Source: Clostridium_AD estertheticum_D
GTDB taxonomy: Bacteria; Bacillota; Clostridia; Clostridiales; Clostridiaceae
Assembly (NCBI RefSeq): GCF_018861295.1
Contig: NZ_JAHLDM010000025.1
Location: 1-64,000, forward strand
Direction of reading: 5' to 3'
DNA: 64,000 nt
The notes under the pieces are model-generated. The model searched no databases. It had not been told where the DNA came from and saw nothing but the letters and a program-made list of their open reading frames with translations. The position numbers were made by a program, and so were the translations under genes. This document shows positions 33,687 through 42,204 of the stretch, piece by piece (positions within the stretch are counted from its first letter, which is position 1; every line of letters starts with the position of its first letter).

Positions 33687-34457
33687 ATGACAGAAATTTT
33701 TTATGCTATGGATCATGTGCTTTTAATAGATGATTACAATGATCCGGATAATCATAAGCATTTGGCAAAGCATTTAATAATTAGTTTAAGCGGAGAAATT
33801 AATTGTTTTATTGAAGAGGAACAGGTCACTTGTGAAGGAATTATGATTTCTCCTGATGTATTTCATACGATTGAAAGCGATGGCAATGATGTTTTAGTAT
33901 ATCTATTTGATGAAACAACGGATATAGCTATGGAAATCGAAGAAAAATATTTAAAGGGTTCGCCATACCACGCTCTGAACTTAGCTACTGTAGAAGAAAT
34001 TAAATCTATTTGGAATGAGAGCATGGTAGACAGAAGTGATGAACATCAGGTACAAAAGATATATTCTAATACTTATGAAAGAATACTAAAATCTTGTAAT
34101 TTAGATACAAAAAGTCCACATATTAAGGACTATAGAATTAAAAAAGTATTGTGTTTGCTCCGTGGTAGAGAAGAAATTAAAGAAGGTGTCATAGGAGAGT
34201 TGGCCCAAATGGTATTTCTATCTCAAAGCAGACTCTCTCATTTATTTAAGAAAGAGACCAAGATATCCATAAATAGCTTTTTAGTAATTATGAAGATATT
34301 AAAAACATACAAATATATGCTTTCGGGGGAAAATATCACAGACTCGTCAATAAAGGCCGGATTTAATAGCCCTTCTCATTTTGCTACAACAAATAAAAAT
34401 ATGTTTGGACTTTCGGCAAATAAATTTCGAAAGGATGCAATATTTACACAGGTATAA
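33687..34457 (+). CDS. AraC family transcriptional regulator
   Basis: 256 residues. The N-terminal cupin-like sensor covers ~15-100 (KHLIISLSGEINCFIEEEQV, DVFHTIESDGNDVLVYLFD). The C-terminal AraC domain has two helix-turn-helices (IGELAQMVFLSQSRLSHLFK and DSSIKAGFNSPSHFATTNK). RBS GGTAGGTGG. A large alpha/beta hydrolase gene follows on the same strand and is the natural target. Confidence 0.9.
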   Translation: MTEIFYAMDHVLLIDDYNDPDNHKHLAKHLIISLSGEINCFIEEEQVTCEGIMISPDVFHTIESDGNDVLVYLFDETTDIAMEIEEKYLKGSPYHALNLATVEEIKSIWNESMVDRSDEHQVQKIYSNTYERILKSCNLDTKSPHIKDYRIKKVLCLLRGREEIKEGVIGELAQMVFLSQSRLSHLFKKETKISINSFLVIMKILKTYKYMLSGENITDSSIKAGFNSPSHFATTNKNMFGLSANKFRKDAIFTQV

Positions 34458-34571
34458 TTTAGCGTTTATTTAGAAGTTTTATTTTTAATCATTAATTATA
34501 ATAAGGGTATAGCTAAGGTAATAAAATACTATGCCTTTTAAGTTTAATATTATAATATGGGAGAAGATAAA

Positions 34572-35735
34572 ATGAAGAAAGATAAAATTACTTTTGCAAA
34601 GGGAATATATAATTTAAATAAGGAGCCCAATTTCAATTACCAATTAAACCGTGTAGTAATGTGGAATGGTGGCGATTTGGAAGATATCAAGAAAATTTCT
34701 GAGAAAATCAAAGATAGTGCATCATGGAAAAAAGAGTTAATCGGAATAGGTGATCAGGCAAAAAAAGAGAGAAGAATAAAAGAAGCTATTGGATATTATC
34801 GAATGAGTGAGTTCTTTATGTATGATGGAGATCTGGATAAGATAAAATATTATAAATTAGCTACCGATATGTTCTATGATTACTATAAGGAATACTTTGA
34901 GGATGGAACCGTGGTACGTTATGAAGTCCCTTATGATGAAGTAAATCTTCCGGTATTATATACAAAAGCAGTAGGAGAAAAGAAGGATACTATCTTATTG
35001 CATGGAGGGAATGATTCTTATATGGAAGAATTATTCTTTCCCATGCTCTATTTTGCAGAGCATGGTTTTGATGTATATCTTTTCGAAGGACCTGGACAAG
35101 GAGGTGTGATGCGTACCCAAGGAAAGCATTTTACTTATCAATGGGAGAAGCCGGTAAAAGCTATAATCGATTATCTTAACCTTGATGGTGTTACTATTAT
35201 AGGTGCGTCGTTAGGTGGAATGCTAGCACCTAGAGCAGCTGCTTATGAAAAAAGAATCAAGAGAGTTATTGCATGGTCAATTTTTCCTAACTTCTTTTTT
35301 GTTGTATTAGGTATGATTCCGCCTTCACTTCAAAAAGTAATAAAGATATTAATGATGTTTCACGCAGCGCCAATATTAAATTTAGTTTTTAAAATGAAGT
35401 CAAAAAAAAATTCTACAATAGACTGGGGAATTAAGCATGGTATGTATGCTTATAATGCAAAATCCCCTTATGAGTATGTATTAAAACTAAATGAATTCCA
35501 AATGATTGATGTTGGACACCTAATTGATCAAGATGTGTTAGTTATAGGAGCAAATCAGGATCATTTTATTGATTACAAACTTTTTAAGGAAGAATTAGAT
35601 TCTTTGAGTAATGTACACTCCCTAACCTTTCGTCTCTTTACAGACAAAGAATGCGCTTCTAATCATTGCAATATGGGGAATACAAAGCTTACGCTTGATA
35701 CTATGATTAATTGGATAGAACTGATTAAACATTAA
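34572..35735 (+). CDS. Large alpha/beta hydrolase (FrsA / dihydropseudooxynicotine-hydrolase-like)
   Basis: 387 residues from ATG 34572, placed by GGGAGAAG at ~34560. A helical N-terminal region of ~120 residues, typical of this subgroup, precedes the core. The core shows LLHGGNDSY (oxyanion), GPGQGG and the nucleophile elbow GASLGG (serine ~213), the acid in GANQDHFID and the histidine in SNHCNMGN. Known relatives act on C-C bonds or esters of aromatic compounds. Probably controlled by the AraC gene just upstream. Confidence 0.85.
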   Translation: MKKDKITFAKGIYNLNKEPNFNYQLNRVVMWNGGDLEDIKKISEKIKDSASWKKELIGIGDQAKKERRIKEAIGYYRMSEFFMYDGDLDKIKYYKLATDMFYDYYKEYFEDGTVVRYEVPYDEVNLPVLYTKAVGEKKDTILLHGGNDSYMEELFFPMLYFAEHGFDVYLFEGPGQGGVMRTQGKHFTYQWEKPVKAIIDYLNLDGVTIIGASLGGMLAPRAAAYEKRIKRVIAWSIFPNFFFVVLGMIPPSLQKVIKILMMFHAAPILNLVFKMKSKKNSTIDWGIKHGMYAYNAKSPYEYVLKLNEFQMIDVGHLIDQDVLVIGANQDHFIDYKLFKEELDSLSNVHSLTFRLFTDKECASNHCNMGNTKLTLDTMINWIELIKH

Positions 35736-35893
35736 CTAAGGGTAACTTCATTACTTCGAAAAAGTGTTGGGATAATTAGTAATCCAAACATATTTGATTA
35801 ATTCTACTAGTGCAACTAATCACATTATGTTACTATAAATAAAGGTAAAATAGTTTTAAATATACAATATTTTAAAATCATTTGGAGGCATAT

Positions 35894-36079
35894 ATGAAAC
35901 AATCTATAATACAAACTATATTTTTTATATCATCATGTATATTATCTACACTTTTTTTAGATTATATAAAAATAAATAAACAAATATTAATAGTAATTAT
36001 ATATATATGTATAGTCTCAGTCTACTTAGTTTACACGTATATATCTAAGAAAAATAAAGAAAAGTTAAAGGTAAACTAA
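35894..36079 (+). CDS. Small two-helix membrane protein, 61 aa
   Basis: ATG 35894 follows TTTGGAGG (35881-35888). Two hydrophobic segments (IIQTIFFISSCILSTLFLDY and ILIVIIYICIVSVYLVYTYI) and a basic tail (SKKNKEKLKVN). It resembles bacteriocin-immunity or small transporter subunits in shape only. Confidence 0.6.
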   Translation: MKQSIIQTIFFISSCILSTLFLDYIKINKQILIVIIYICIVSVYLVYTYISKKNKEKLKVN

Positions 36080-36100
36080 AAGTAGTTATAGGTGTAACAC

Positions 36101-36132
36101 AAATGATGTGAAAAGGAAATTCCACGTCATTT
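36101..36132 (+). terminator. Hairpin after the 61-aa gene
   Basis: AAATGATGTG (36101-36110) pairs with CACGTCATTT (36123-36132) with one G-T; T-rich tail follows. Confidence 0.55.
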
Positions 36133-36149
36133 CTTGTATATGAAAGGAA

Positions 36150-36257
36150 GTGTTTATTATTAAAAATAATAGAAAAGTATTTTTACTCGTATTCATAGTT
36201 TTAATATCTATATTTACAGCTTGTGGGTTTGTTACCTCTGGGGTAAAGGGTGATTAA
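36150..36257 (+). pseudogene. Lipoprotein signal-peptide fragment
   Basis: GTG start with AAAGGA, then a basic n-region, a hydrophobic core (VFLLVFIVLISIF) and the lipobox TACG. It ends after ten more residues (FVTSGVKGD), where the palindromic motif begins. A lipoprotein gene has apparently been cut off by fusion to that repeat. Confidence 0.6.
36225..36254. repeat. Palindromic motif, copy 3 (one mismatch)
   Basis: GGGTTTGTTACCTCTGGGGT then AAAGGGTGATT. Located at the junction between the lipoprotein fragment and the methyltransferase remnant. Confidence 0.5.
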
Positions 36258-36416
36258 CAACAAATATGATTTTATGGAATCACTATTTGATAATAGTAAA
36301 TTTTTCATTTTAGAAATGTCAGATAGCAAAGGTTCAGCATTGGATATAGGTTGTGGGTCAGGTATTTTGGCGTATAAGTTGTCAAAGTATTACGATAAAG
36401 TAATAGGTATTGATAC
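36250..36416 (+). pseudogene. Methyltransferase fragment (copy 2), interrupted by MITE
   Basis: Reads INNKYDFMESLFDNSKFFIL, SALDIGCGSGILAYKLSKYY, DKVIGID. Motif I (LDIGCGSG) of a class I methyltransferase is intact. The frame then runs into the MITE at TGATACAGGGG, ~50 codons short of where copy 1 was cut. Confidence 0.7.
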
Positions 36417-36603
36417 AGGGGTAGTAACCGTAAAGCGTAAATTTACCACGTTGAGATATATATTTTCAAAATTGAATATATTCAATTTTTAAATATATAA
36501 GGTATTGAAACGATTTGTGAAAAAACAGCCACAACACAGTATTTCCCATTTTCGATGAATTATAAATCAAAAACGAGCTACTATTTTGCGGCTGGTATGA
36601 CAT
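36417..36603. mobile_element. ~190-bp MITE, copy 2
   Basis: Starts AGGGGTAGTAACCGTAAAG and ends GCGGCTGGTATGACAT, homologous to 31935-32126. It has an internal TTTCAAAATTGAATATATTC stem, and CAGCCACAA/TTGCGGCTG frames its right part. Confidence 0.7.
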
Positions 36604-36651
36604 AAAACAAGAATAAAGTGTACTATTTTATCTATAGAGTTTGATCATTTT

Positions 36652-37512
36652 TTACTTTAAGAAATCAACAATTTTCTGTTTCTCATCTTCCATCAAATAA
36701 TGTATATGTCCTCTGTCTTTTAAAAGATATGGAGTACAATTTGGTATAATTATTTCTGCTTGTGGAATTACAAGGTTAGCTGGAAACAAGCAATCTTTTT
36801 CTCCAGCCATTACAAGAGTAGGTGCTGTACATTTTTTCATATCATTTATGATAACATTACTTGGCATACCAGCTTTGATTTTTACATTATCAATACTACA
36901 TTTCGCTGTTTCATACATAACCGAATCTATATTTTCCTCAGTGACCACCATTGGCAAAATACATTTCTTGAACCAAAAATCTTTGTGCGTTATCCTATAC
37001 ATAATCATTGGTAGTAGCATACTTATACTTTTGTATGCAGGTGCATTCTTAATTCCTGACGGTACAATTAAAACAGATTTTTTTATTTTTTCAGGCGATA
37101 CACACATCATTTTTGCCAAAATGCCTGCACCAAAAGAACTACCAAAGCAACATATTTTATCATAATGTAAAGCATTAATAACTTCACTTGCCCATTTACC
37201 ATAATCATAGTTATTGGGAGAAAGACAATGCTCAGAGCTCTTGCCAGGATGTCCAATTGTATCAACAGCATATACATGAAAATAGTCAACCAAGAATTTA
37301 TATGTCAGCAGATTACATGATGTTGTCGCATTTCCTCCATGAAAAACAAGAAGCGGTTTTCCTGTTAGATTTCCAGTTTCAATTAAATGTGTTTTACCGA
37401 AAAAAGTATCTATATATAAATCCTTATATGGTACATTTAGCTTGGACAGTTGGTCATCATAAAGCTGTAAGACTTTATAATTACTATCAGCAGTTTTGTA
37501 AATTGTTTTCAT
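36652..37512 (-). CDS. Alpha/beta hydrolase, translationally coupled to rarA
   Basis: 286 residues. Features are LLVFHGGNATTS (oxyanion), DTIGHPGKSS, nucleophile elbow GSSFGAG (serine ~126), VMAGEKDCLFP and the histidine in DRGHIHYL. The ATG overlaps the rarA stop (ATGA), with no separate RBS, so it is translated by coupling. As last gene of the SPL/rarA operon it would fall under the shared operator at 39989. Its role beside a replication-repair ATPase is unexplained; substrate unknown. Confidence 0.88.
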   Translation of the reverse strand: MKTIYKTADSNYKVLQLYDDQLSKLNVPYKDLYIDTFFGKTHLIETGNLTGKPLLVFHGGNATTSCNLLTYKFLVDYFHVYAVDTIGHPGKSSEHCLSPNNYDYGKWASEVINALHYDKICCFGSSFGAGILAKMMCVSPEKIKKSVLIVPSGIKNAPAYKSISMLLPMIMYRITHKDFWFKKCILPMVVTEENIDSVMYETAKCSIDNVKIKAGMPSNVIINDMKKCTAPTLVMAGEKDCLFPANLVIPQAEIIIPNCTPYLLKDRGHIHYLMEDEKQKIVDFLK

Positions 37513-38831
37513 TTCTTATGCCGTTTTTTCCACGCCTTGATTTGTTCCAGTCGTGTTTTTAATCTTGCTTCAGCCCCCTGTTCTGTTGGTTTATAATATT
37601 CCTTTCCTAAAAGTGAATCCGGTAAACACTGCATATTAGTCAGTTTTTGTTCTGTATCATGAGCGTACTGATACCCTTTTCCATAATCCAGTTCTTTCAT
37701 TAAATTAGTAGAAGCATTGCGGATTACAAGAGGAACTGGCTCTGCAAGCTGATTTAGTGCATCCTTTTTGGCTCGTTCATAAGCTATATACAATGAATTA
37801 GATTTTGGTGCCATAGCCATATAAACCACTGCTTCTGTCAATTGCACCGTACATTCTGGCATACCAATCAAATGACAGGACTGATAAACAGCCACCGCTA
37901 TTTCCAATGCATGTGAATCAGCCAATCCAATATCTTCACTGGCAAATCGGGTCACACGCCTAGCAATATACAATGGGTCTTCGCCCGCCTCCAGCATTCT
38001 TGCAAGCCAGTAAACAGCTGCATCTGGATCTGAATTTCTCATAGATTTATGCAGTGCAGAAATCAGATTATAATGTTCTTCACCTGTCTTATCGTAGATC
38101 AACGACTTTTTAGAAGTACATTGCTCCAATGCCTCAGCAGTAACGGTGACCACACCATTACTATCCAAATCACCATTCAGCACAACCATATCAAGGGTTG
38201 ATAAAGCTGTTCTAGCATCACCATTTGCAAATAGGGCAATCATCTTCAACATATCGTTAGATATTTGAATTTTTTGATTACCAAATCCTTTTTTATCCCG
38301 TAAAGCACGGTTAAGCAATACAATTAACTCTTCCACCTTTATTTCTTTAAGAACAAACACTTTACACCGGGAAAGTAAAGCATTATTGATTTCAAATGAC
38401 GGATTTTCGGTTGTTGCTCCAATCAAAATAATACTGCCCTTTTCCACAAAAGGTAGAAATGCATCCTGCTGTGCCTTGTTGAAACGATGGATTTCATCCA
38501 CAAAGACAATGGTTTTTTCACCATATCTACGATGATCCTCCGCCTGTTGCATCACAGTACGAATCTCCTTAATTCCGCTGGTAACTGCAGAAAAGTCGAT
38601 GAAAGATGCCTTCGTATGATTGGCAATGATTCTAGCAAGTGTTGTCTTACCAACTCCAGGAGGCCCCCAAAAAATCATAGAGGAAATCTGGTCACTTTCA
38701 ATAATGCGATTCAGTACCTTTCCACATCCCAGAAGATGGGTTTGGCCAACATACTCATCCAGTGTCTGAGGACGGAGCCTCTCTGCAAGTGGCTGTGAGA
38801 TGTTTCTATCAAAAAGTGTCATTTGTTCCAT
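37509..38831 (-). CDS. rarA: Replication-associated recombination protein A (RarA/MgsA) AAA+ ATPase
   Basis: 440 residues from ATG 38831 (GAGGTGAT upstream; an earlier in-frame start reads through the SPL gene end). Walker A GPPGVGKT at ~56-63, Walker B FVDEIHRF, sensor 1 GATTENPSF, and the MgsA C-terminal domain (LARMLEAGEDPLYIARRVTR, DLGKGYQYAHDTE-like end). RarA acts at stalled replication forks and in recombination. Full length. A second, truncated rarA N-terminus occurs at 57223, fused to an MFS fragment. Confidence 0.95.
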   Translation of the reverse strand: MEQMTLFDRNISQPLAERLRPQTLDEYVGQTHLLGCGKVLNRIIESDQISSMIFWGPPGVGKTTLARIIANHTKASFIDFSAVTSGIKEIRTVMQQAEDHRRYGEKTIVFVDEIHRFNKAQQDAFLPFVEKGSIILIGATTENPSFEINNALLSRCKVFVLKEIKVEELIVLLNRALRDKKGFGNQKIQISNDMLKMIALFANGDARTALSTLDMVVLNGDLDSNGVVTVTAEALEQCTSKKSLIYDKTGEEHYNLISALHKSMRNSDPDAAVYWLARMLEAGEDPLYIARRVTRFASEDIGLADSHALEIAVAVYQSCHLIGMPECTVQLTEAVVYMAMAPKSNSLYIAYERAKKDALNQLAEPVPLVIRNASTNLMKELDYGKGYQYAHDTEQKLTNMQCLPDSLLGKEYYKPTEQGAEARLKTRLEQIKAWKKRHKK

Positions 38832-38850
38832 ATCATCACCTCTATTTTCA

Positions 38851-39774
38851 TCATAAAATGAAAGCTCTATCTGCATAACTTGACTTACAATTTTTCTTCT
38901 TCTTTGCAGAAGGTATAATTTCCTCATGGAAGAAATAATTGACTACTATTGGTGGTTCTTCAAATGGTCGACAAATAGAATCATCATTCCTTACATATAA
39001 TAGACCTTCATCTCTTGTGAACTTTTTTATATCTTCATCTAGAGAAGCCCAATAACTACGGTCGTTCTTCTGATAAATATCTTGATACAGCGGAATAAGC
39101 TTAGGATATTTTTCTTTGACATAGTCAAGAATAACGGTCTTGTAGCCACCCCTAAGATTTAGGTTTTCAAGCCAAATAAGATTACACTGCTCTTTAGCTC
39201 GTCGTATAATTGCCGCTACATCTGTGATACCAGGGAAAATTGGTGAGATAAAACAGGTAGTCCGAATTCCAGCATCGTGAAAAACTTTCATTGCTGCCAA
39301 TCTTCGCTCAATGCTAACAGCGTCATCCATATCTGCACGAAATTCATCATCCAAAGTATTAATTGACCATGATACTCTTGCATTTGGAAATGATTTGATT
39401 AAATCCAAATCTCGAAGGATCAAATCTGATTTTGTAGCAATACTGATTTCAGCACCACTACCCTGAAGCTGTTCTAAAAGAGTCCTTGTACGAAAATGCT
39501 TTTCCTCCAAAGGTTGGTATGGATCTGTCACAGAAGAAATGAAAATCTTCTGGCCAGCATACTTTTCTGGATGTTTGATTTCTGGCCAATGTTTGATATC
39601 TACAAATTCTCCCCAAGGTTCAGAATGATTCGTAAATCGCTTCATGAATGATGCATAGCAGTATCTACAATTATGAGCACAGCCCGTATAAGGATTAGCA
39701 GAATATCCGCCAATGGGCAGATTTGATTTTGTCAGAACACCTTTTGTCTTAATATCTTTTATAACTAATTCCAT
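38851..39774 (-). CDS. SPL-family radical SAM protein (Rv2578c-like)
   Basis: 307 residues; GGAGGAATAGG precedes the ATG. The cluster motif GCAHNCRYCYA (Cys ~32, 36, 39) binds the 4Fe-4S/SAM unit. IFISSVTDPYQPLEEKH and ISIATKSDLILRDLDLIKSF are typical of the spore photoproduct lyase-like group. True SplB repairs spore photoproduct in DNA; this shorter relative group is uncharacterised. The rarA gene follows after 19 bp, consistent with a DNA-maintenance role. Confidence 0.88.
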   Translation of the reverse strand: MELVIKDIKTKGVLTKSNLPIGGYSANPYTGCAHNCRYCYASFMKRFTNHSEPWGEFVDIKHWPEIKHPEKYAGQKIFISSVTDPYQPLEEKHFRTRTLLEQLQGSGAEISIATKSDLILRDLDLIKSFPNARVSWSINTLDDEFRADMDDAVSIERRLAAMKVFHDAGIRTTCFISPIFPGITDVAAIIRRAKEQCNLIWLENLNLRGGYKTVILDYVKEKYPKLIPLYQDIYQKNDRSYWASLDEDIKKFTRDEGLLYVRNDDSICRPFEEPPIVVNYFFHEEIIPSAKKKKNCKSSYADRAFIL

Positions 39775-39794
39775 ATCCTATTCCTCCATTTAGT

Positions 39795-39908
39795 TTATAC
39801 TCTTATTCCGCTCTGATATCGGCTTAAGAAACGCCTTGTAAGCTCGTGCTTTGGTTTTTCAAAAATATCATCCGGCAAGCCTTCTTCTAAAATCACGTCT
39901 AGATCCAT
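39795..39908 (-). pseudogene. Amino-acid ABC transporter ATPase, C-terminal remnant
   Basis: Encodes MDLDVILEEGLPDDIFEKPK HELTRRFLSRY-type sequence, the last ~37 residues of a GlnQ-like ATPase. It has no upstream part. It lies between the shared operator and the SPL gene, so the operator-promoter unit may have been joined here by recombination. Confidence 0.7.
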
Positions 39909-39966
39909 AAGTACAACTCTCCTATCTTTGTTCTTTGGTAAGTCATTGACTTCCCCTTGTATATTT

Positions 39967-40020
39967 ATTATACTTACTCTATCATAACAATCAAGTACGC
40001 AGAATTTTTATACATAGTAC
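39967..40020 (-). promoter_or_regulatory. Shared operator/promoter, site a (SPL-rarA operon and HxlR gene)
   Basis: On the minus strand: GTACTATGTATAAAAATTCT, then GCGTACTTGATT. The two GTACT half-sites start 22 bp apart, the second merges with -35 TTGATT (39989-39994), a 16-bp spacer follows, then TATAAT (39967-39972). The HxlR gene starts 35 bp away on the other side. Confidence 0.75.
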
Positions 40021-40054
40021 AAAAAGCGTACCATGATTTTAGGGAGGTTTTATA

Positions 40055-40423
40055 ATGATGAACGAAATGATGACATATGAAGAATATTTGGTAGATGTAA
40101 AAAAAGGCATCCTAACAGAAAACGGAAACTGTCCTGTTACACCACTTCTGTTAATGCTACAAGGAAAGTGGAAATCACAAATTCTATATGAACTATGTAT
40201 ACATGATACGATTCGTTTTGGAGAATTTAAAAAGAGTCTGTCAAGTATTACTAACACAATGCTTACAAACAGTCTCAGAGAACTGGAAGCAGATGGCCTT
40301 GTCAATAGAATGCAGTTTAATGAAATCCCACCTCACGTAGAATACTCATTTACAGAAAAAGGGGAAAACCTAATGCCTGTTTTTTACTCAATCATGCTCT
40401 GGGGTTTTAAAAATGAAATATAA
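40055..40423 (+). CDS. HxlR family transcriptional regulator (candidate master of the right-hand regulon)
   Basis: 122 residues after AGGGAGG. Winged helix: CPVTPLLLMLQGKWKSQILY, IRFGEFKKSLSSITNTML, EIPPHVEYSFTEKGENL. The conserved N-terminal cysteine is present (NGNCPVTP). It is divergent to the SPL/rarA operon with operator site a between them, and a gene starting inside its end follows. HxlR proteins respond to aldehydes, quinones, thiol stress or other signals. A dead paralogue of it lies at 44643-44803. Its link to the five shared sites is inferred from position. Confidence 0.9.
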   Translation: MMNEMMTYEEYLVDVKKGILTENGNCPVTPLLLMLQGKWKSQILYELCIHDTIRFGEFKKSLSSITNTMLTNSLRELEADGLVNRMQFNEIPPHVEYSFTEKGENLMPVFYSIMLWGFKNEI

Positions 40424-41201
40424 ACAGTCAAGAAAAAAAGCCATGCTAATCAGCCGTACGGAAATATTTCAGTATGCAAATAAGAAATATGGCACTAAGC
40501 CTGATTATCCGTGGATGAAATTGCCTGGTTATGCGGTGCTCCGCCACTCAGACAATATGAAATGATATGGATTGATTTCAAATGTTTCAAGAAAAAAATT
40601 GCAACTAGACGGTGATGAGATAGTAGATATTTTGAATGTAAAGTGTGACCCAATTCTAATCGGTTCTCTTTGTACTCAGGATGGATTTTTACCAGCTTAT
40701 CATATGAACCGATTAAATTGGATTTCAATTTTACTAGATGGTTCTGTTGACATAGATACGATTTATTTTTTGCTTGACATGAGCTTCGAATTAACATTGA
40801 ACAGCAAGAAACTTGGTCGCTCACAAGCTGGCGCAAATACTGAATGGCTTGTTCCTGCAAACCCTAAATACTTTGATCTTGATAAAGCCTTCATGGATAA
40901 TGATGTGATTCTCTGGAAACAGAGTAATAACATTGCAGTTGGTGATATTGTATACATGTATGTAGCTGCACCCTATTCTTCTATTAAATATAAATGTAAA
41001 GTAGTCGAAGTTAATATTCCTTATAATTACAATGATGATAAAGTAAGTATGAATCGTGTTATGAAAATCAAGCTCTTGACGAAATATGATAGATATTCAA
41101 TAAATCTTGCCATGCTAAGAGAACATGGTGTATATGCGGTTCGAGGCCCTCGCAGCATACCAATCAGTTTAATTAAGGAGATTGAGACATTATACAAGTA
41201 A
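40413..41201 (+). pseudogene. YjbR (MmcQ)-EVE fusion gene with in-frame TGA
   Basis: Starts at ATG 40413 inside the HxlR end and reads EIFQYANKKYGTKPDYPWMK, GYAVLRHSDNMK, then TGA at 40563 where relatives have Trp (KWYGLI). The same frame continues with the rest of YjbR (VDILNVKCDPILIGSLCTQD, PAYHMNRLNWISILLDG) and a C-terminal EVE/PUA-like domain (WLVPANPKYFDLDKAF, IAVGDIVYMYVAAPYSS). Only one nonsense change separates it from a 262-residue protein. YjbR has a CyaY-like DNA-binding fold; EVE domains read modified bases. Confidence 0.8.
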
Positions 41202-41217
41202 AGTCAGAACCACCCAT

Positions 41218-41251
41218 AAACTACTCACTCATCAAAGTAGGTGAGTAGTTT
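41218..41251 (+). terminator. Terminator of the HxlR-YjbR unit
   Basis: AAACTACTCAC (41218-41228) pairs with GTGAGTAGTTT (41241-41251), starting 16 bp past the stop. Confidence 0.75.
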
Positions 41252-41347
41252 AATTACAGTATCATTTATCACTATAACTTTTTATGTCCATACTTATATT
41301 TAAACAATTTTTCACCCGCACTAATCGCAAGTGCAAAATACCCCTCT

Positions 41348-41515
41348 TTAGATATTAATCATTAACCACTTTATACAATATTGATAACTCAAAATATAGT
41401 TAATAATTAGACTTATTATTTCCCAGCATTTCATTAATGTCCGATATGTATGTGGGTTGAATCCTAGAATTCGTTTATCCGCTTCATACTGCATCCATAA
41501 CTCATTTAATTTCAT
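41348..41515 (-). pseudogene. Tyrosine integrase, N-terminal remnant
   Basis: GGGAGG precedes an ATG at 41515; the product starts KLNELWMQYEADKRILGFNP, typical of integrase core-binding domains, then degenerates after HTYRTLMK. The catalytic domain is absent. Confidence 0.55.
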
Positions 41516-41667
41516 AACTAATCCCTCCCAATTAATCTTTTAATTTAACTTTATCAATGAGATGACATACTATCTAGATACTTAATTTTTTTACGCTTAC
41601 AGTGTTTTACTATTATAACGGAGTAACAATGATTACCCAAACAAAAAAAGTTTTGAGAAAGGGAAAT

Positions 41668-41703
41668 ACTCCAACCGCCCTCTTGAAGAGGATAATTGGA
41701 GTA
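41668..41703. terminator. Hairpin, related to the one at 44806
   Basis: TACTCCAA (41668-41675) and TTGGAGTA (41696-41703) enclose a CCCTCTTGAAGAGG stem-like core. The sequence at 44806-44840 is a similar hairpin in inverted orientation. Confidence 0.5.
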
Positions 41704-41714
41704 TACATACAGAA

Positions 41715-41939
41715 ATGACCCATACCAAAGACTATATTTTATCTGTTTTCAATGAAATTCTTAAAAAGTATCCTATGAGTAAAATTACTGTGGCCCAAAT
41801 AGTAAAAAAAGCGGGAATATCAAAGTCAACATTTTATCGTAATTACATTGATAAGTATGACATTATGAATTACACCTATAAAAAATTAATTGATTCCAAC
41901 ATCCAATCTATTGATAACTTAGTCCCAGGTTGGGACTAA
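41715..41939 (+). pseudogene. TetR regulator, N-terminal domain only
   Basis: 74 residues: a complete TetR helix-turn-helix (MSKITVAQIVKKAGISKSTF) but the ligand domain stops after IDNLVPGWD. The product is too short to dimerise like a TetR protein. No RBS is obvious. It is probably a truncated remnant, although a short DNA-binding protein is not excluded. Confidence 0.6.
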
Positions 41940-42180
41940 GTTAAATCAACCTCACTCTCCTCACCTCTTGATAGCCTCCAATCACATCTTAAAAGCAAAT
42001 GCTTTGTCACTTGGTTTTACATGTTCTCGTTGAAAATTGACTATTCACCATAAAAATTATTGCCTGATTATCATCCATATTATAGATAGTAACAGGAACC
42101 TTCTTTATACCTGCCCACTCACATGCTGCTTTTATTCTATGACTGGATATCAATTCATATCCATTACCCTACTATTTTTC
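41940..42180 (-). pseudogene. ParB-like partition protein remnant
   Basis: Leftward frames read YELISSHRIKAACEWAGIKK, VPVTIYNMDDNQAIIFMVNS and QREHVKPSDKAFAFKM: the ParB nuclease-like motif (GHRR-KAA region, here SHRIKAA) followed by the box II region. A frameshift lies between the last two. Points to a lost plasmid or conjugative element. Confidence 0.65.
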
Positions 42181-42204
42181 CAACTCATTCTTTCTATAAA
42201 TCAA

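Noticed and set aside
37188..37562. 124-codon plus-strand ORF and similar frames over 36760-37165
   Set aside because: They lie opposite the hydrolase and rarA genes, have no RBS, and their translations look like antisense of conserved motifs.
41715..41939. Treating the 74-codon TetR as a functional regulator
   Set aside because: The ligand-binding and dimerisation domain is absent and no RBS is seen; a remnant is more likely.
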